Assembly: GCA_963804245.1 (NCBI GenBank)
Contig: CAWDPQ010000016.1
Location: forward strand, 124,001 to 188,000
Length of the DNA stretch: 64,000 bases
Source of the DNA: CAWDPQ01 sp963804245
GTDB lineage: Bacteria; Acidobacteriota; Vicinamibacteria; Vicinamibacterales; 2-12-FULL-66-21
Direction: 5' to 3'
The notes under the pieces were generated by a model. The model worked only from the letters and a program-made list of their open reading frames with translations, was not told where the DNA came from and did not search any database. Below are positions 49,605 through 59,638 of this stretch, piece by piece. Position 1 is the stretch's first letter. Every line of letters begins with the position of its first letter. Both the position numbers and the translations under genes were made by a program.

Positions 49605-50575
49605 CTACACCTCGATCTTGATGACCTGCTTGATCCACAGGAAGCCGATGGCCTGCATCACGAGGGCGAAGAGCAGCAGCATCTGCCCCATGCGTTCGCG
49701 AAACAGCATGTTCATGTGATCCGGGTTGATGAACGACAGCGCGATGCCCAGCACTGCCGGCAGCGCGAGCAGTACGTAGCCGGTGAACCGGCCGTGCGCC
49801 GTGTAGACGCGGACTTGACGGAGGATCTTGAACCGTTCGCGAACCACGTGGCCGAGGTTCTCGAGGATTTCCGCGAGATTGCCGCCCGTCTCTCGCTGAA
49901 TCAGGACGGCGGTGGCAAAGAACCGCACGTCGATGAGCGGGATGCGCCGCGTCAGATTGTCGAGCGCGTCCTTCAGCGGGAGACCGAAGTTCTGCTCTTC
50001 GAACGTCTTACGGAACTCCGGCCCGACCGGCTCTGGCAGCTCGTCCGCCGCCATTTTCATGCCCGTGGCAAACGCATGGCCGGCCTTCAGCGCTCGCGCA
50101 ATGAGATCGAGCGCTTCCGGGAACTGTTCTTCGAATGCGCGCATCCGGCGTCCGCGCTTGATATTGAGAACGACGAACGGCAGCGCGAACCCGATGACGA
50201 AGCCGATCGGCAGGCCCCACGGGGCGCGCGTCAGCACACCGGCGATGAAGGCCATGACAATCGCCGACGCCAGCGCCATCAGCAATACGCCGCTGATGCT
50301 GACCTTCATGCCCGACTGCTCGATCCAGCGTCCAAACGCGGACCCATGCTCGGTGCCGCCCAGCATGCGATCGATCCCGGCAACGGTCCCTCGGTGGCGA
50401 CCTTGACCAGCGCCTTGGTGGTCTCCTTCTCCTCACTGACCGGCTGCGTAATTTCGTGCAGCCGATCCTCGAGCCGTCGCTGCGCCATCATCGCCGGCAG
50501 GCGAGCCGCGCCGAGATAGATCCCCATCACGATAGCGACGCCAACCAGGAACGCGAGCAGCACGAGAATACTCAC
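49605..50575 (-). pseudogene. tadB: Tad pilus platform protein TadB, frameshift near 50383
   Basis: Starts at GTG 50575 (SILVLLAFLVGVAIVMGIYL), overlapping the TAG of tadA by one base. After EGPLPG the frame is lost; adding one base gives IDRMLGGTEHGSAFGRWIEQSG and the rest of a normal T2SSF protein with EQFPEALDLIARALKAGHAF, and C-terminal helices to the stop at 49605. A 1-nt deletion within GGGATCGATC explains it. Confidence 0.85.
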
Positions 50576-51916
50576 TACCGCACCTCCACGACGCCTTCGA
50601 ACATGTCGGGCGGCAGAAGAACACCGGCGGCTTTCAGGCGCTCGCACGCCTTCGGCCTGTACGCCCGTCGCCCGGAAGCGACCGAGCACCTTTCCGTTCT
50701 GATCGACACCGAGCTTTTCGAACGTGAAGATCTCCTGCATGGTGATGACCTCACCTTCCATGCCGGTGATCTCCGAGATACTCGTCACCTTGCGCGTGCC
50801 GTCGCTCAAGCGCGACTGCTGAATCACGATCTGGATGGCGGCGGCGATCTGCTGGCGCATGGCCTTTTCCGGCAGGCTCGTGGCCCCCATCGCGATCATC
50901 GTTTCGATACGGGAGAGCGCGTCGCGCGGGCTGTTGGCGTGCACGGTGGTCAGCGATCCGTCGTGACCGGTGTTCATCGCCTGTAACATGTCCAGCGCTT
51001 CCTCACCTCGCGTCTCACCGACGACGATGCGGTCGGGGCGCATACGCAGCGCGTTGACGAGCAGCTGTCGCTGGCGGATGGCGCCTTTCCCTTCAACGTT
51101 CGGCGGCCGCGTCTCCAGTCGCGCGACATGCTCCTGATGCAGCTGCAACTCCGCCGCGTCTTCGATCGTCACGATGCGTTCGCGCTCGGAGATGAACCCC
51201 GACAGCACGTTGAGCAACGTCGTCTTACCGGCACCGGTTCCGCCGCTGATCAGCATGTTCAGCTTCGAGCGGACGGAGTGCTCGAGGAACTCGAGCATCG
51301 GGCGCGTCATCGACCGTATGGCCACCAGGTCTTCCGCCTTGAGCCGCTCTGCGGGAAATCGACGGATCGAGAGCAGAGGACCATCAACGGCCAGGGGCGG
51401 AATGATCGCGTTGACACGCGACCCATCGGGCAGACGCGCGTCGACCATCGGCGAGCTGTCGTCCACGCGGCGGCCGACGCCGCTGACGATGCGATCGATG
51501 ACGCGCATCAGATGCTTGTCGTCCTGGAACGTGGTCGGCAGGCGTTCGAGCTTGCCGCTGCGCTCCACGTAGACGTACTGGTAAGTGTTGACCAGGATGT
51601 CGCTCACACCCGGATCGCGAAGCAGCGGCTCGAGCGGACCGAGGCCAAAGACCTCGTCGATCACGTCACCGAGGATGACTTCGCGCTCGGTCATGCTGAG
51701 CGGTGTCCCTTCCTCGGCGATCAGATCGAACAGCAGCGTGCGAATCTCCGCTTCCGCGCGCGCGCGTTCGGCGGAAGCGAGCGCCTCGAGGTTCAGGCGG
51801 TTCAGCAGCTTGCGATGAACGTTCGCTTTCAGTTCGAGGTATTGCGGCCGCGGCGCGTCGGCGCGCCCGCGTCCCGCAGCGGCGGCCGGAGTAGCCGTAT
51901 TCAGCGAAAGAGTCAT
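50575..51916 (-). pseudogene. tadA: Tad pilus ATPase TadA/CpaF, frameshift near 50655
   Basis: From ATG 51916. Type II/IV secretion ATPase: VFGLGPLEPLLRDPGVSDILVN, Walker A SGGTGAGKTTLLNVL, IEDAAELQL (Asp box), RMRPDRIVVGETRGEEA (Walker B) and GHDGSLTTVHANS (His box). After RFRATGVQ one extra G shifts the frame; without it the usual tail PKACERLKAAGVLLPPDMFE ends at TAG 50577-50575. It powers pilus assembly. Confidence 0.88.
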
Positions 51917-51932
51917 TGATGATGGCCCCGGT

Positions 51933-53121
51933 TTAGAGCAGTCCCAGGAACGCGCGCCGCTTCTCGGGCTCGGCCGCCACCTGGTCGTGCTGGCCGAGGA
52001 TTTGCCGTGAGAAGCGTCGCGAATTGCGCGGCAAGTTCGGAGTTGTTGGCCAGTGCCAGCGGCACGCCGGAGTTCAATGCCGTCGAAACGGCACGGTAGT
52101 CGCTCGAGAAAGTATGGTGAATCCCGTAGCCGAGCGCGGTCTCGATCTGTTTCGACGCGATGATGTTCTGGTCGGAGTCGCGGTTGAGCAGGATCTTGAT
52201 GCGCTCGCTGCCGGCGCCAAGCTGCCTGACACGATCGACGAGCCGCTGCGCGTTGCGGATCGATGGGACGTCCGGATTCGTCACCAGGAAAATCGAGTCG
52301 GCGGCGTAGAGCGCCGCGGCGGAGGACGAGTTGATCATGTTGCCCGCATCGATGACGACATAGTCGTAGGTGCGACCGAGCACCCGCAGAAGTTCTTCGA
52401 TGGCCGGTGCATCCTGCGGGCCCGGGCGGTCGAACTGCTCGGAACCGGCGAGGATATCGAGACCGGACTTGTGCTTGGAGACGAGCTCCTTGAGAAAGTC
52501 CTTGTCCAGCCGGTGCAGATTCTCGATGGCGTCCAGGATCGTGAAGCGCGGCCGCACGCCGAGGAACAGGGCGATCTCGCCGAGCGTGGCCTTGAGATCC
52601 AGCGCGAGAGTGGCGCGCTTCGTCAAGCGCGCGAGCTCCACCGCGCAATTCACCGCGACCGTCGTCGTGCCGGCGCCGCCCTTGGCGCCGAGGAACACGA
52701 CCGTCATGCAAGGTGGCCGGGCGCCAGCATGGGCCGCCTCACGTCGGGCAGCGGTCCGGCGAACGGCGCCATGGAACGATTCCTCCATCGCCCGTGACGC
52801 CTGATTGGCGCCGCCAGGATTCCACGGGAAGAACTCGTTCGCCCCGGCGCGCATCGCCTGGAGGATCAGGTCGGGATCGGCCACCGTCGCGATCGCGAAC
52901 ACGGCAATGTTGCTGTTGCCGGCGCGCAGGCGTTCGATGGATGCCATCCCAGACGATGCGTCCGAGCGGATGTCGACGACGACGAGATCGGGACCGACGC
53001 CCTCCGCCGTGGCGCGCCCTTCGACGATGCCCACGGGCACGCCGCCCGCCCGCAGCAGTCGTGAGACCTGCCGCTTGAACTCTTCATCGTGCGTGACGAT
53101 TGCTGCCGCTAGCTGCGCCAT
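51933..53121 (-). pseudogene. cpaE: Tad pilus localisation protein CpaE/TadZ, frameshift near 52010
   Basis: N-terminal receiver-like domain (1-125, AAIVTHDEEFKRQVSRLL, DLVVVDIRS), then a ParA/MinD-type ATPase: VFLGAKGGAGTTTVAVNCAVELA, TLALDLKATLGEIALFLG and YVVIDAGNMIN. Near the end one extra C shifts the frame; without it ATLSRQILGQHDQVAAEPEK and AFLGLL end at TAA 51935-51933. TadZ/CpaE places the pilus machine at the cell pole. Confidence 0.86.
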
Positions 53122-53149
53122 GCTTTCCCTACGTTCTGCTGAACGGCTG

Positions 53150-54332
53150 TCACTGCACCAGCCGAATGGTTATTGGATTCAAGCCGTTGGGTGCCGGCCC
53201 GCTCCCGTCTCGAATGCCGGCAATGGGGATGATGCGTCCGTTGATCCCATTGCCTGCAGTGCTCTCGAGGAAGAAGCCGATCCAGTTTGCGGTGATAAGA
53301 TCTGCTGCTGCGCCCGTTCCGTTTGCCGCTGTCATACACGATGGGGTCATATAGAGGGATCGGAAAGACGCGCGGGCTCTGACCGCCGTACGCGCTTCCC
53401 GTCACCTTGTTCGTCCTGTCATCCCAGCGCGCGCCGGGATCCCTCGCGATCAGGGCGTCTGCACCCTGAATCGTCGGACCCTCCATCGCACCGGGTTCCT
53501 GCGTGAGCGGGTCCTTCCAGTGGTAAATCGTCTTGTTGCAGTTGGCGATGTTCCAGCGGTACGGGTCGCCGCCCTCGATGACCGGCTTTCCCAGCGAGAG
53601 CGAATAGTAGAAGCTGACCGTGATGTTGTTCCCGGTCGCTGCGCGAATGACCAGCTGGGTGCCTCGGTTGCTTTCCTGGTTGTAGCCGGTGTATCCGGGC
53701 TGATCGGCCGGAATGTAAATGTCGGGATTGGCGAGCGGGACACCCTTGTTATCGAACGCGTCGTAGGTATCGTCTTCGGTCCACGGCGGCGTCTGCGCTT
53801 CCTGCCACTTGTCCGGAATCGTGAACGGCTTCACGCACGTCATCGCGTTGGCCGGAGACACTTCGGCGGTCGCCGTCGCGCCAATGCCGACGTTGGCTAC
53901 GCCAAAGTAGCGCGCAACCAGAGTGGATACCGGATTTCCGCGCGCGGCCGTGCGGTAGACCGTGACTTTGACGCGGTTCGGCTCCCCGGCCAGATCGTTG
54001 AGAAACTCAACGTCATCCGCCGTGACCGAGACGGGCCCCTCGCCCGTATTCGGGTTGCGCATCACCTGGTTCGTGGTGGCTGCGGAGATAGCGTTTGTGA
54101 CGGCCGGTCCGCTCGGCGAGCGGTCAAAGAAATCGTCGAATCCCAGCGCAGTTGCACCAGCCAGCGCTCCGGCGTCTGCCGAATTCTGGGCCTGGCTGCG
54201 GGCGGTCATGAGCATACCGACGTCAATCGCGAGAATGCTCGCGCTCAGGAACGCCATCAGGCCCATCCCAATGAACACGTAGCTCATGCCCGATTCGTCG
54301 CGCTGCAGTCGTTGAAGGCGCTTCATAGCCAT
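53150..54332 (-). pseudogene. tadG: TadG-like pilus-assembly protein, frameshift near 53325
   Basis: From ATG 54332 (AMKRLQRLQRDESG) with AGGTGA upstream. N-terminal TadE/G region: ESGMSYVFIGMGLMAFLSAS, then DVGMLMTARSQAQNSADAGALAGA. A large exported domain follows (Trp/Tyr-rich, residues 180-390). After IVYDSGK one extra C shifts the frame; without it GTGAAADLITANWIGFFLES leads to a stop at 53150. Probably a minor pseudopilin-type or envelope-anchored component. Confidence 0.8.
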
Positions 54333-54428
54333 GGCGTCACCTTCCGGGTGAGAACGGTTACCTCTCCGGGCCTCTGCTTCCACTCGATCCTCAAACACCC
54401 GCCTGATCGCTACCCACCCCACGTCGCC

Positions 54429-56747
54429 TTAGTTGCGGGGCTGGGAGGACGGAGCCTTGCTCTTTGTCTTGTCATTGCTGCTGCCCTTCGACTTGTCGAG
54501 CTGTGCCTGATACGCCGCCTGAGCCTCCCGCAGCCGGTCCGCGGCATCCGACAGACCCGCTTCGCGCTTGGCGTCTTCCTCTGTCTTCTTTCGCGCGATC
54601 TCGGCGTTCTTCTTGGAAACCTCGGCTTCGCGCTTGATTCGTTCCTTGTCGAGTCGCTCCGCCAGCTTGCGGGCTTCTTCGTCCTTCTTCTGCTGTTCGA
54701 CCTGCAGCTTCGATTCGGCCACGGCCTGTTGGGCGCGGCGCTGTTCGGCAGCGCGCGCTTCCGCCTGCGACATCCTCGGCGCAGTGGTGTTTGCCTTGGG
54801 CGCAGCGGTGTTCGCCCTGGGCGCAGCAGCGTTCGCCGCCGCCGCGGGCGCCGGCGCGCTCGTGATGCTCAGGACTGGAGGCGGCGGACCGCTTGGAAAG
54901 CTGCTCTGCCCGTGCCCCGCGGGAACAGGCGTCGGCATCGGAACGGGCCCGCTCTGGACGGGCGTGCTCTCGGTCTGCATGCCCGGAATCTGCACGGTCG
55001 TAGCCTGAGTACTCGGAACCGGCGTGCTCGGCACCGGCTCGCTCGTCACGCGCGGCGCCGCGGGCGCCGTCGCGTTCTGGATCGGACGGCTGGCGAGCGG
55101 TGCGGTCGGCTGCGTTGCGGGCTGCGATACCTCGCCGACCGACGTCACGACCGGGGCCTGAGCTGACGACGATCCGGGCCAGGGGGCACCCTGCGACGGC
55201 TGCGCGCCAGTGGCAGGCGACGATCCCGGCCACGGATGCGACGGCGGCTTCGCCGGTGCAGCCTGCGCCTGCGGCGCCGGCTTGTTGTTCGAGCTCTGCG
55301 GCTTCTGGTTGGTCGGATAGCGCGGCGAGCCGATGTAGGGATCGGGATTCGGGTGCGTCTTCGACGGTGCGCCCATGTAGGGCTCGACGAGCGACGGCAG
55401 CCCCTCCGACACGCCCGTGTGACCACGACGAATGATCTGCGGGGTGATCATCACGACCAGCTCGGTCTGGTTCTTCTGGTGCGCCTTGCTGCGGAACAGT
55501 AATCCGAGGATCGGAATGTCGCCGATGCCCGGAATCTTCGACATGCTGTTGGTCAGTGTGTTGTTCATCAACCCGGCAATGGCGAAGGTCTGGCCGTCGC
55601 GCAATTCCACTTCAGTCTCGGTGCGCCGCGTGCTGAGAGCCGGAATACGGAAGCCATCGACCGTGACCGCGTTGGCGAAGTCGAGTGCGCTGACCTCCGG
55701 CCGAACCTTCAGATTGATCAGGTCGCCGCCGAGCACCGTCGGCGTGAAGTTCAGCCTGATACCGAACTCCTTGAACATGATGGTGACGGCATTGTTGCCG
55801 GCGCCGGACTGAACGACGGGATAGGGGAACTCGCCGCCGGCGAGGAAGCTCGCTTCCTTGCCGTTGGTCGAAATCAGGTTCGGCTCCGCCAGGCTCTGGA
55901 AGAGACCCTTGTTCTGCAGCGCCCGGACGACGCCGCCGAGGCCTTCTTTCGTGTTCAAGACGAACAGATTGAGGAAATCGCTGAAGACGAGTCGGCCCTC
56001 TTCATCCCACTCGGGCGCGGGAAATTGACCGGTCGTCGTTCGGCCGAACCAGTCGTTCTTGAAGCCGTTCGCGACGAAGGACGCCCCGAGCTCCTGCAGG
56101 GCGCTGCGGCTGACCTCGGCAAAGCGCACTTTCAGCATGACCTGGTTCGACGCCACGCCCTCCTGCTGTCTGAGCAGATTGACGACGTTCTCCTTCTTCT
56201 CGACGTAGCCCCCAGCGACGTCGGCCGCCTTCTCCCGCACATAGGTGCTGGAGACGGTGCCCGAGAGAACGACGTCTTTGCCGCTGCCGCGAACGTCGAT
56301 CGGCTCACCCGGGAAGAGCTGACGCATGTGAGCGCCGAGCGCTGTCAGATCGCGACGGACCTTCACCTCATACGTCTTGATCGCACCGCCGCGATCCCAG
56401 ACGAACAGCGAGATCGTTCCGGGCTGTTTGCCGTGAATCAGCAGCTGTCCCGGCGCCGTGACCATCGCATCGGCGATATCGGGCACGGTCAGCGAGACAC
56501 GCGCGATCGTGGACCCGACGTTCACGATCGTCGATCGGCCCACGAGCAGATCGATATCCGTCGGCGCATCTACAGCCGGGGCCGGACCGCCGGAGCCCGC
56601 GCCCGGCGTGTAGCCCGGCGCTTGCTGCGCCTGTGGCGCCGCGACGAGGATGACGATGATGCAGACGACCAATGCCGCAATGCTGATGGTCCTGCCCGTC
56701 GTCGCACGCCGTACGCGGCGCAAGTGGGTCGTGAATGCCGAGCTCAT
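54429..56747 (-). CDS. cpaC: Tad pilus secretin CpaC/RcpA with long C-terminal tail
   Basis: 772 aa from ATG 56747 (GGAGGACCC before it). Signal anchor (ISIAALVVCIIVILVAA), N-terminal pilus domain (DLLVGRSTIVNVGSTIARVSLT), BON-like (DVVLSGTVSS), then the secretin domain with VMLKVRFAEVSRSALQELG and IPGIGDIPILGLLFRSKAHQKNQTELVVMITPQII. The secretin ends near residue 440. A tail of about 330 residues follows: Pro/Ala/Thr-rich repeats, then a charged helix of about 100 residues (QSEARAAEQRR..., KLAERLDKERIKREAEVSKK). RcpA/CpaC normally stop after the secretin domain. Confidence 0.88.
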   Translation of the reverse strand: MSSAFTTHLRRVRRATTGRTISIAALVVCIIVILVAAPQAQQAPGYTPGAGSGGPAPAVDAPTDIDLLVGRSTIVNVGSTIARVSLTVPDIADAMVTAPGQLLIHGKQPGTISLFVWDRGGAIKTYEVKVRRDLTALGAHMRQLFPGEPIDVRGSGKDVVLSGTVSSTYVREKAADVAGGYVEKKENVVNLLRQQEGVASNQVMLKVRFAEVSRSALQELGASFVANGFKNDWFGRTTTGQFPAPEWDEEGRLVFSDFLNLFVLNTKEGLGGVVRALQNKGLFQSLAEPNLISTNGKEASFLAGGEFPYPVVQSGAGNNAVTIMFKEFGIRLNFTPTVLGGDLINLKVRPEVSALDFANAVTVDGFRIPALSTRRTETEVELRDGQTFAIAGLMNNTLTNSMSKIPGIGDIPILGLLFRSKAHQKNQTELVVMITPQIIRRGHTGVSEGLPSLVEPYMGAPSKTHPNPDPYIGSPRYPTNQKPQSSNNKPAPQAQAAPAKPPSHPWPGSSPATGAQPSQGAPWPGSSSAQAPVVTSVGEVSQPATQPTAPLASRPIQNATAPAAPRVTSEPVPSTPVPSTQATTVQIPGMQTESTPVQSGPVPMPTPVPAGHGQSSFPSGPPPPVLSITSAPAPAAAANAAAPRANTAAPKANTTAPRMSQAEARAAEQRRAQQAVAESKLQVEQQKKDEEARKLAERLDKERIKREAEVSKKNAEIARKKTEEDAKREAGLSDAADRLREAQAAYQAQLDKSKGSSNDKTKSKAPSSQPRN

Positions 56748-56837
56748 TTTATGGGTCCTCCGAAAAACAAATCTCAACTGCCAGTTTCCAGGCCAGCTTC
56801 CGCTTCCGTCGTGGAAGCTGGAAACCGGAGACTGCTA
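56748..56837 (-). repeat. CTTCC-rich intra-operon gap with hairpin CCAGCTTCC/GGAAGCTGG
   Basis: Exact 9-bp inverted repeat at 56793-56801 and 56813-56821 between cpaB and the secretin gene. It may dampen expression between the two or be a leftover repeat of the CTTCCAG type seen at 35707. Confidence 0.5.
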
Positions 56838-57695
56838 TTACCTGATCACTTCATGGGCGCGCTTGTCGCCCCGGATAATCTCGACCGTCGGCATCGACAC
56901 GACCTCGGGCACGGTCTGCGTGACCGGCTGGCTGGCCCTGGGCCGCGCGGACGACGCGACCTGGCGGACCGGGGCGGCGGCCTTGGCCGAGCCGACGAGT
57001 GCTGCCGTCTTGATGCCGGGGGTCGCCGGCGCACCCTGATCGAGCGGGTTGCGCAGGGCGAGCTGAATCTTGCCTTCGGTGCTGGCGAGCGCTAGCCGCT
57101 CTGACTGCTCGGGGGTGACGAGCAGTGTCACGACGGTCACCTGGACGGGCTTGCCCTTCTCGGAGTCCTGCTCCATACGCGTGCCGGCGGTGAGCACCTG
57201 CACGTTCGAGAGAATCAGCTTCGAGGTCGTGTCCGTCTTGTCCATCGTCGGGCTCGCGGTTGCCACGACGTCGACGCGAGTGCCCGGCAGCACGTAGCCG
57301 GCGACGCCGATGACTTCGTTGACGCGCACCGAAACCGCCCGCATGCCCTCGGGAATAACCGGTGGCAGCCCGATGCCCGCTTCCTTCGACGCCAGCTTGG
57401 CGGCGAGGATGGGCTCGTGCGTGACGACGGGCACGATCAGGCCACGGCCGATGACGTCGGAAGGCTTCGAGAAGGAGCCCTGCGGCGCCTGTCCGGCGGG
57501 GAAGTTGACGACGGTCACGTCCTCCTTCTTCACCTCGGCGCCGATCTGCAGATCAGCAGAGGCGACCACCACCGGCTGCGTCGGTGTGTTCACCGTCTTG
57601 ACCGGCTGGTTCTGCATGAAGTTGTAGGTGCCATAGGCCAACCCGCCGCCGGCGAAGATGGCAATGGCCAGGACCGCGAAAATTCGGCTACGCAT
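56838..57695 (-). CDS. cpaB: Tad pilus assembly protein CpaB/RcpC
   Basis: 285 aa from ATG 57695 (MRSRIFAVLAIAIFAGGGLAYGTYNFM) with GGGAGA upstream. SAF domain: VVVASADLQIGAEVKKEDVTVVNFPAG, then the RcpC part with VSVRVNEVIGVAGYVLPGTRVDVVAT and PEQSERLALASTEGKIQLALRNP. It is a periplasmic, membrane-anchored part that works with the secretin. Confidence 0.92.
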   Translation of the reverse strand: MRSRIFAVLAIAIFAGGGLAYGTYNFMQNQPVKTVNTPTQPVVVASADLQIGAEVKKEDVTVVNFPAGQAPQGSFSKPSDVIGRGLIVPVVTHEPILAAKLASKEAGIGLPPVIPEGMRAVSVRVNEVIGVAGYVLPGTRVDVVATASPTMDKTDTTSKLILSNVQVLTAGTRMEQDSEKGKPVQVTVVTLLVTPEQSERLALASTEGKIQLALRNPLDQGAPATPGIKTAALVGSAKAAAPVRQVASSARPRASQPVTQTVPEVVSMPTVEIIRGDKRAHEVIR

Positions 57696-57705
57696 TGAAG
57701 TCTCC

Positions 57706-58136
57706 CTAGATTTCGTTCCGCATGAACGCGACCGATCTGCATCGTCATCGCCGCTTTGCCGGTAGTGGACGTCTTGACCACGAGTTTGGCGACCGGGTTG
57801 AGCACGATGAAGCTGAACGGGTAGCTGACGGTCACCCTCGAGGCGGTGTTGATACCCATGGGCTCGGCGCGGTTCACGACGATCACCGCGGAAGCCGGGT
57901 TGGACAGACGGCCGCTCGTGAGGTAGTTGCGGACCGTGTCGGTTACCTGCTGGTCGGTGTTCGCCACGATCACGGCCATGCGCGCGCCCTCGCGCGCCGC
58001 GTTCGTCAGCACCTGGAATGTCTGGTAGGCACGGCCAAATTCGAACACAGCCACGCAGATCGAGCAGGACAATGGGAATAGTGATGGCAGTCTCGATGAG
58101 CGCCGCGCCCCGCTGATTCCGGATTCGTTTGGTCAT
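57706..58136 (-). pseudogene. tadE: TadE-like minor pilin, frameshift near 58066 (perhaps a second near 57722)
   Basis: ATG 58136 begins TKRIRNQRGAALIETAITIPIVL, the TadE hallmark. One extra C after VL shifts the frame; the correct frame goes on with SICVAVFEFGRAYQTFQVLTNAAREGARMAV. At the end the second frame would run into cpaB; one more shifted base gives MRNEI and TAG at 57708-57706, a typical TadE ending. The second break is less sure. Confidence 0.78.
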
Positions 58137-58188
58137 AATCCTGCTCCTCATCCTGCTCGTCGCCGCCTGCCCCGCTGACCGCCGGCGG

Positions 58189-58698
58189 TCATTTCACTAG
58201 AACCGCCAGCACGCTGCCGACCGCTATCGCCGGTCCGTATGCAAATCGACTGGACGCCGTCGCCGATCCGATCTGCCGCTTCGCGTCGGCCGGTAACGCA
58301 ATCAACTTTCCCGTTCCCGCGAGCGTCGCGCCGAGCCGCTTCCGCCGGATGGCGATGGCGACGGCGAGAACCCCGCCCGCTATCGCGGTAAATGCAAATG
58401 CCGTCACGACGGTGCCCGGCCCGACCATCGCCCCCACTGCCGCCATCAGCTTCACGTCGCCGGCGCCGGTGGCGCCGAGCGCATGACCAGGCAGCATGAG
58501 CGCGAATCCGAGCGCGAACCCCGCGAACGACGCCAGGAGCGACACGCCGCTCAATCCCGTGGCTGCCATCCCGACGCCTATGCCCGCCATCGCGGCGGTC
58601 AGCGCATTCGGAATGCGCCGGGTGCGGATATCAATCACGGTGGCGGTCAACGCACCGATCGCCAGAGCCACGAACGCCGGATTAGAAATTGTTCGCAA
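58189..58698 (-). CDS. cpaA: Prepilin peptidase TadV/CpaA (A24 family)
   Basis: 169 aa. The two catalytic Asp are in VIDIRTRRIPN and GATGAGDVKLMAAVG (GxGD). Several membrane helices. It cuts Flp-type prepilins. Start is TTG 58698 as read, inside the upstream pilin gene; GTG 58671 would also be possible but loses part of helix one. The cytoplasmic N-methyltransferase domain of PilD is absent, as is usual for TadV. Confidence 0.85.
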   Translation of the reverse strand: MRTISNPAFVALAIGALTATVIDIRTRRIPNALTAAMAGIGVGMAATGLSGVSLLASFAGFALGFALMLPGHALGATGAGDVKLMAAVGAMVGPGTVVTAFAFTAIAGGVLAVAIAIRRKRLGATLAGTGKLIALPADAKRQIGSATASSRFAYGPAIAVGSVLAVLVK

Positions 58699-58869
58699 TC
58701 GCGGTCCAGAAAACCGTGTTGATCGTGTTCCCCAACGTCGTCACGGCACCGATTGCGATGACCGCGATCAGGGCCGTCAGCAACCCGTACTCGAGTAGAT
58801 CCTGGCCCTCGTCCTCGCGGCGGAACCGCAGGACGCCCAAACTCCTCAGAACGGCAACTGATGACTCAT
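58682..58869 (-). pseudogene. flp: Flp-type pilin 1, frameshift near 58847
   Basis: ATG 58869 has AGGAG 9 nt upstream but meets TGA after seven codons (MSHQLPF). One missing base at that point gives LRSLGVLRFRREDEGQDLLEYGLL, the Flp prepilin signature (E...G-Q-DLLEY), then TALIAVIAIGAVTTLGNTIN and stop TAA at 58684-58682. So a normal pilin of about 62 aa with a 1-nt deletion. It is too short for ordinary gene callers once broken. Confidence 0.78.
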
Positions 58870-58999
58870 GGCATCAGCTCCTCGAATCTCGCTCTCTCGC
58901 ACTGACTCCCCCGCAAGCTGCGACGAGCGGCCCGCTCCCAGCTCCGGCCCGGCGTCAGCCGATGCTGGAGACTGGAAGCGAGATGCTCAGAGTCCCGAA

Positions 59000-59182
59000 C
59001 TACGCCGCGTTGTTCAGTGCGTTCGCGATGTTGGTGAAGATCGTGTTCACCGCGCCGCCGGCCATGCCCACTGCGCCGATCGCGATCAACGCGATGAGCG
59101 CCACGAGCAACGCGTACTCGAGCAGGTCCTGGCCCTCTTCCTGGTTCGCGAACGACTTCACGTAGTTGATCAGGTTCAGCAT
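59000..59182 (-). CDS. flp: Flp-type pilin 2
   Basis: 60 aa from ATG 59182 with GGGGGAGGATCTC before it. FANQEEGQDLLEYALLVALIALIAIGAVG: cleavage after the Gly of EEG, then the Glu-Tyr pair and hydrophobic helix of Flp pilins, followed by GGAVNTIFTNIANALNN. First gene of the Tad operon, downstream of a sigma-54 promoter. Likely the main pilus subunit. Confidence 0.93.
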   Translation of the reverse strand: MLNLINYVKSFANQEEGQDLLEYALLVALIALIAIGAVGMAGGAVNTIFTNIANALNNAA

Positions 59183-59291
59183 GAGATCCTCCCCCGAGGA
59201 GTGGGCACCGCTTTGTGCGGTCCCAATGTTGCGGCGTCGCCGCATGTGATTAAACGGCGCGGCGACACGCCGCGTCCGGCGAGGCGTTATC

Positions 59292-59306
59292 GCAACGCGT
59301 ATGCCA
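59292..59306 (-). promoter_or_regulatory. Sigma-54 (-24/-12) promoter of the Tad pilus operon
   Basis: On the minus strand TGGCATACGCGTTGC has both conserved doublets with exact GG-N10-GC spacing (consensus TGGCACG-N4-TTGC). The transcription start would be near 59281, about 98 nt before the first pilin ATG, leaving room for an NtrC-type activator upstream. Confidence 0.62.
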
Positions 59307-59582
59307 CGGCAGAGGTTCACGTTCGACGTTTCAGCCGCAAGTCCACGCGATGCGGCCACTTGCCGCTGGCCAACGACGCTCGCGGGAGCGCGGAAAACAA
59401 CGAGATGCAGCGATCGACGGTGCGGGCGGGTGTGGTCAGTTTCGTAACGTCTGCCGCGATTTTTGTGGGTGCGAGCCCGGGCATCGATGTGCACGGCCTC
59501 GGCGGGGCAAATTTGCGCGAGTCCTTAAGTAGTCATATTGCGGCGTTTACAAGAGGTCCCCGACAGGCGCTAGTCGCGGCAT

Positions 59583-59611
59583 ACGACTTGCGAACTGCTC
59601 CTGCAAGTCGT
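59583..59611. repeat. Perfect hairpin ACGACTTGC-N11-GCAAGTCGT
   Basis: 9-bp exact stem, 11-nt loop, 28 nt upstream of the small membrane protein ATG at 59639. It could be an operator or RNA leader structure. Confidence 0.4.
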
Positions 59612-59638
59612 GCCCTACGAATTGAGGCTCGCAACCCG

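Larger units (their letters stand above)
59183..59638. other. Divergent intergenic region upstream of the Tad operon
   Basis: 456 nt without a gene that I can support. It holds the sigma-54 promoter for the minus-strand pilins at 59292-59306, a long GC-rich stretch with inverted repeats, and a perfect 9-bp hairpin at 59583-59611 in front of the plus-strand genes. I see no tRNA. Confidence 0.6.

Noticed and set aside
53520..55166. 548-aa plus-strand frame across tadG and the secretin
   Set aside because: It crosses two real minus-strand genes and has an Arg-rich, low-complexity C-terminus.
59183..59638. tRNA or small-RNA gene in the pilin upstream region
   Set aside because: The stems do not make a cloverleaf and no conserved T-loop is present.
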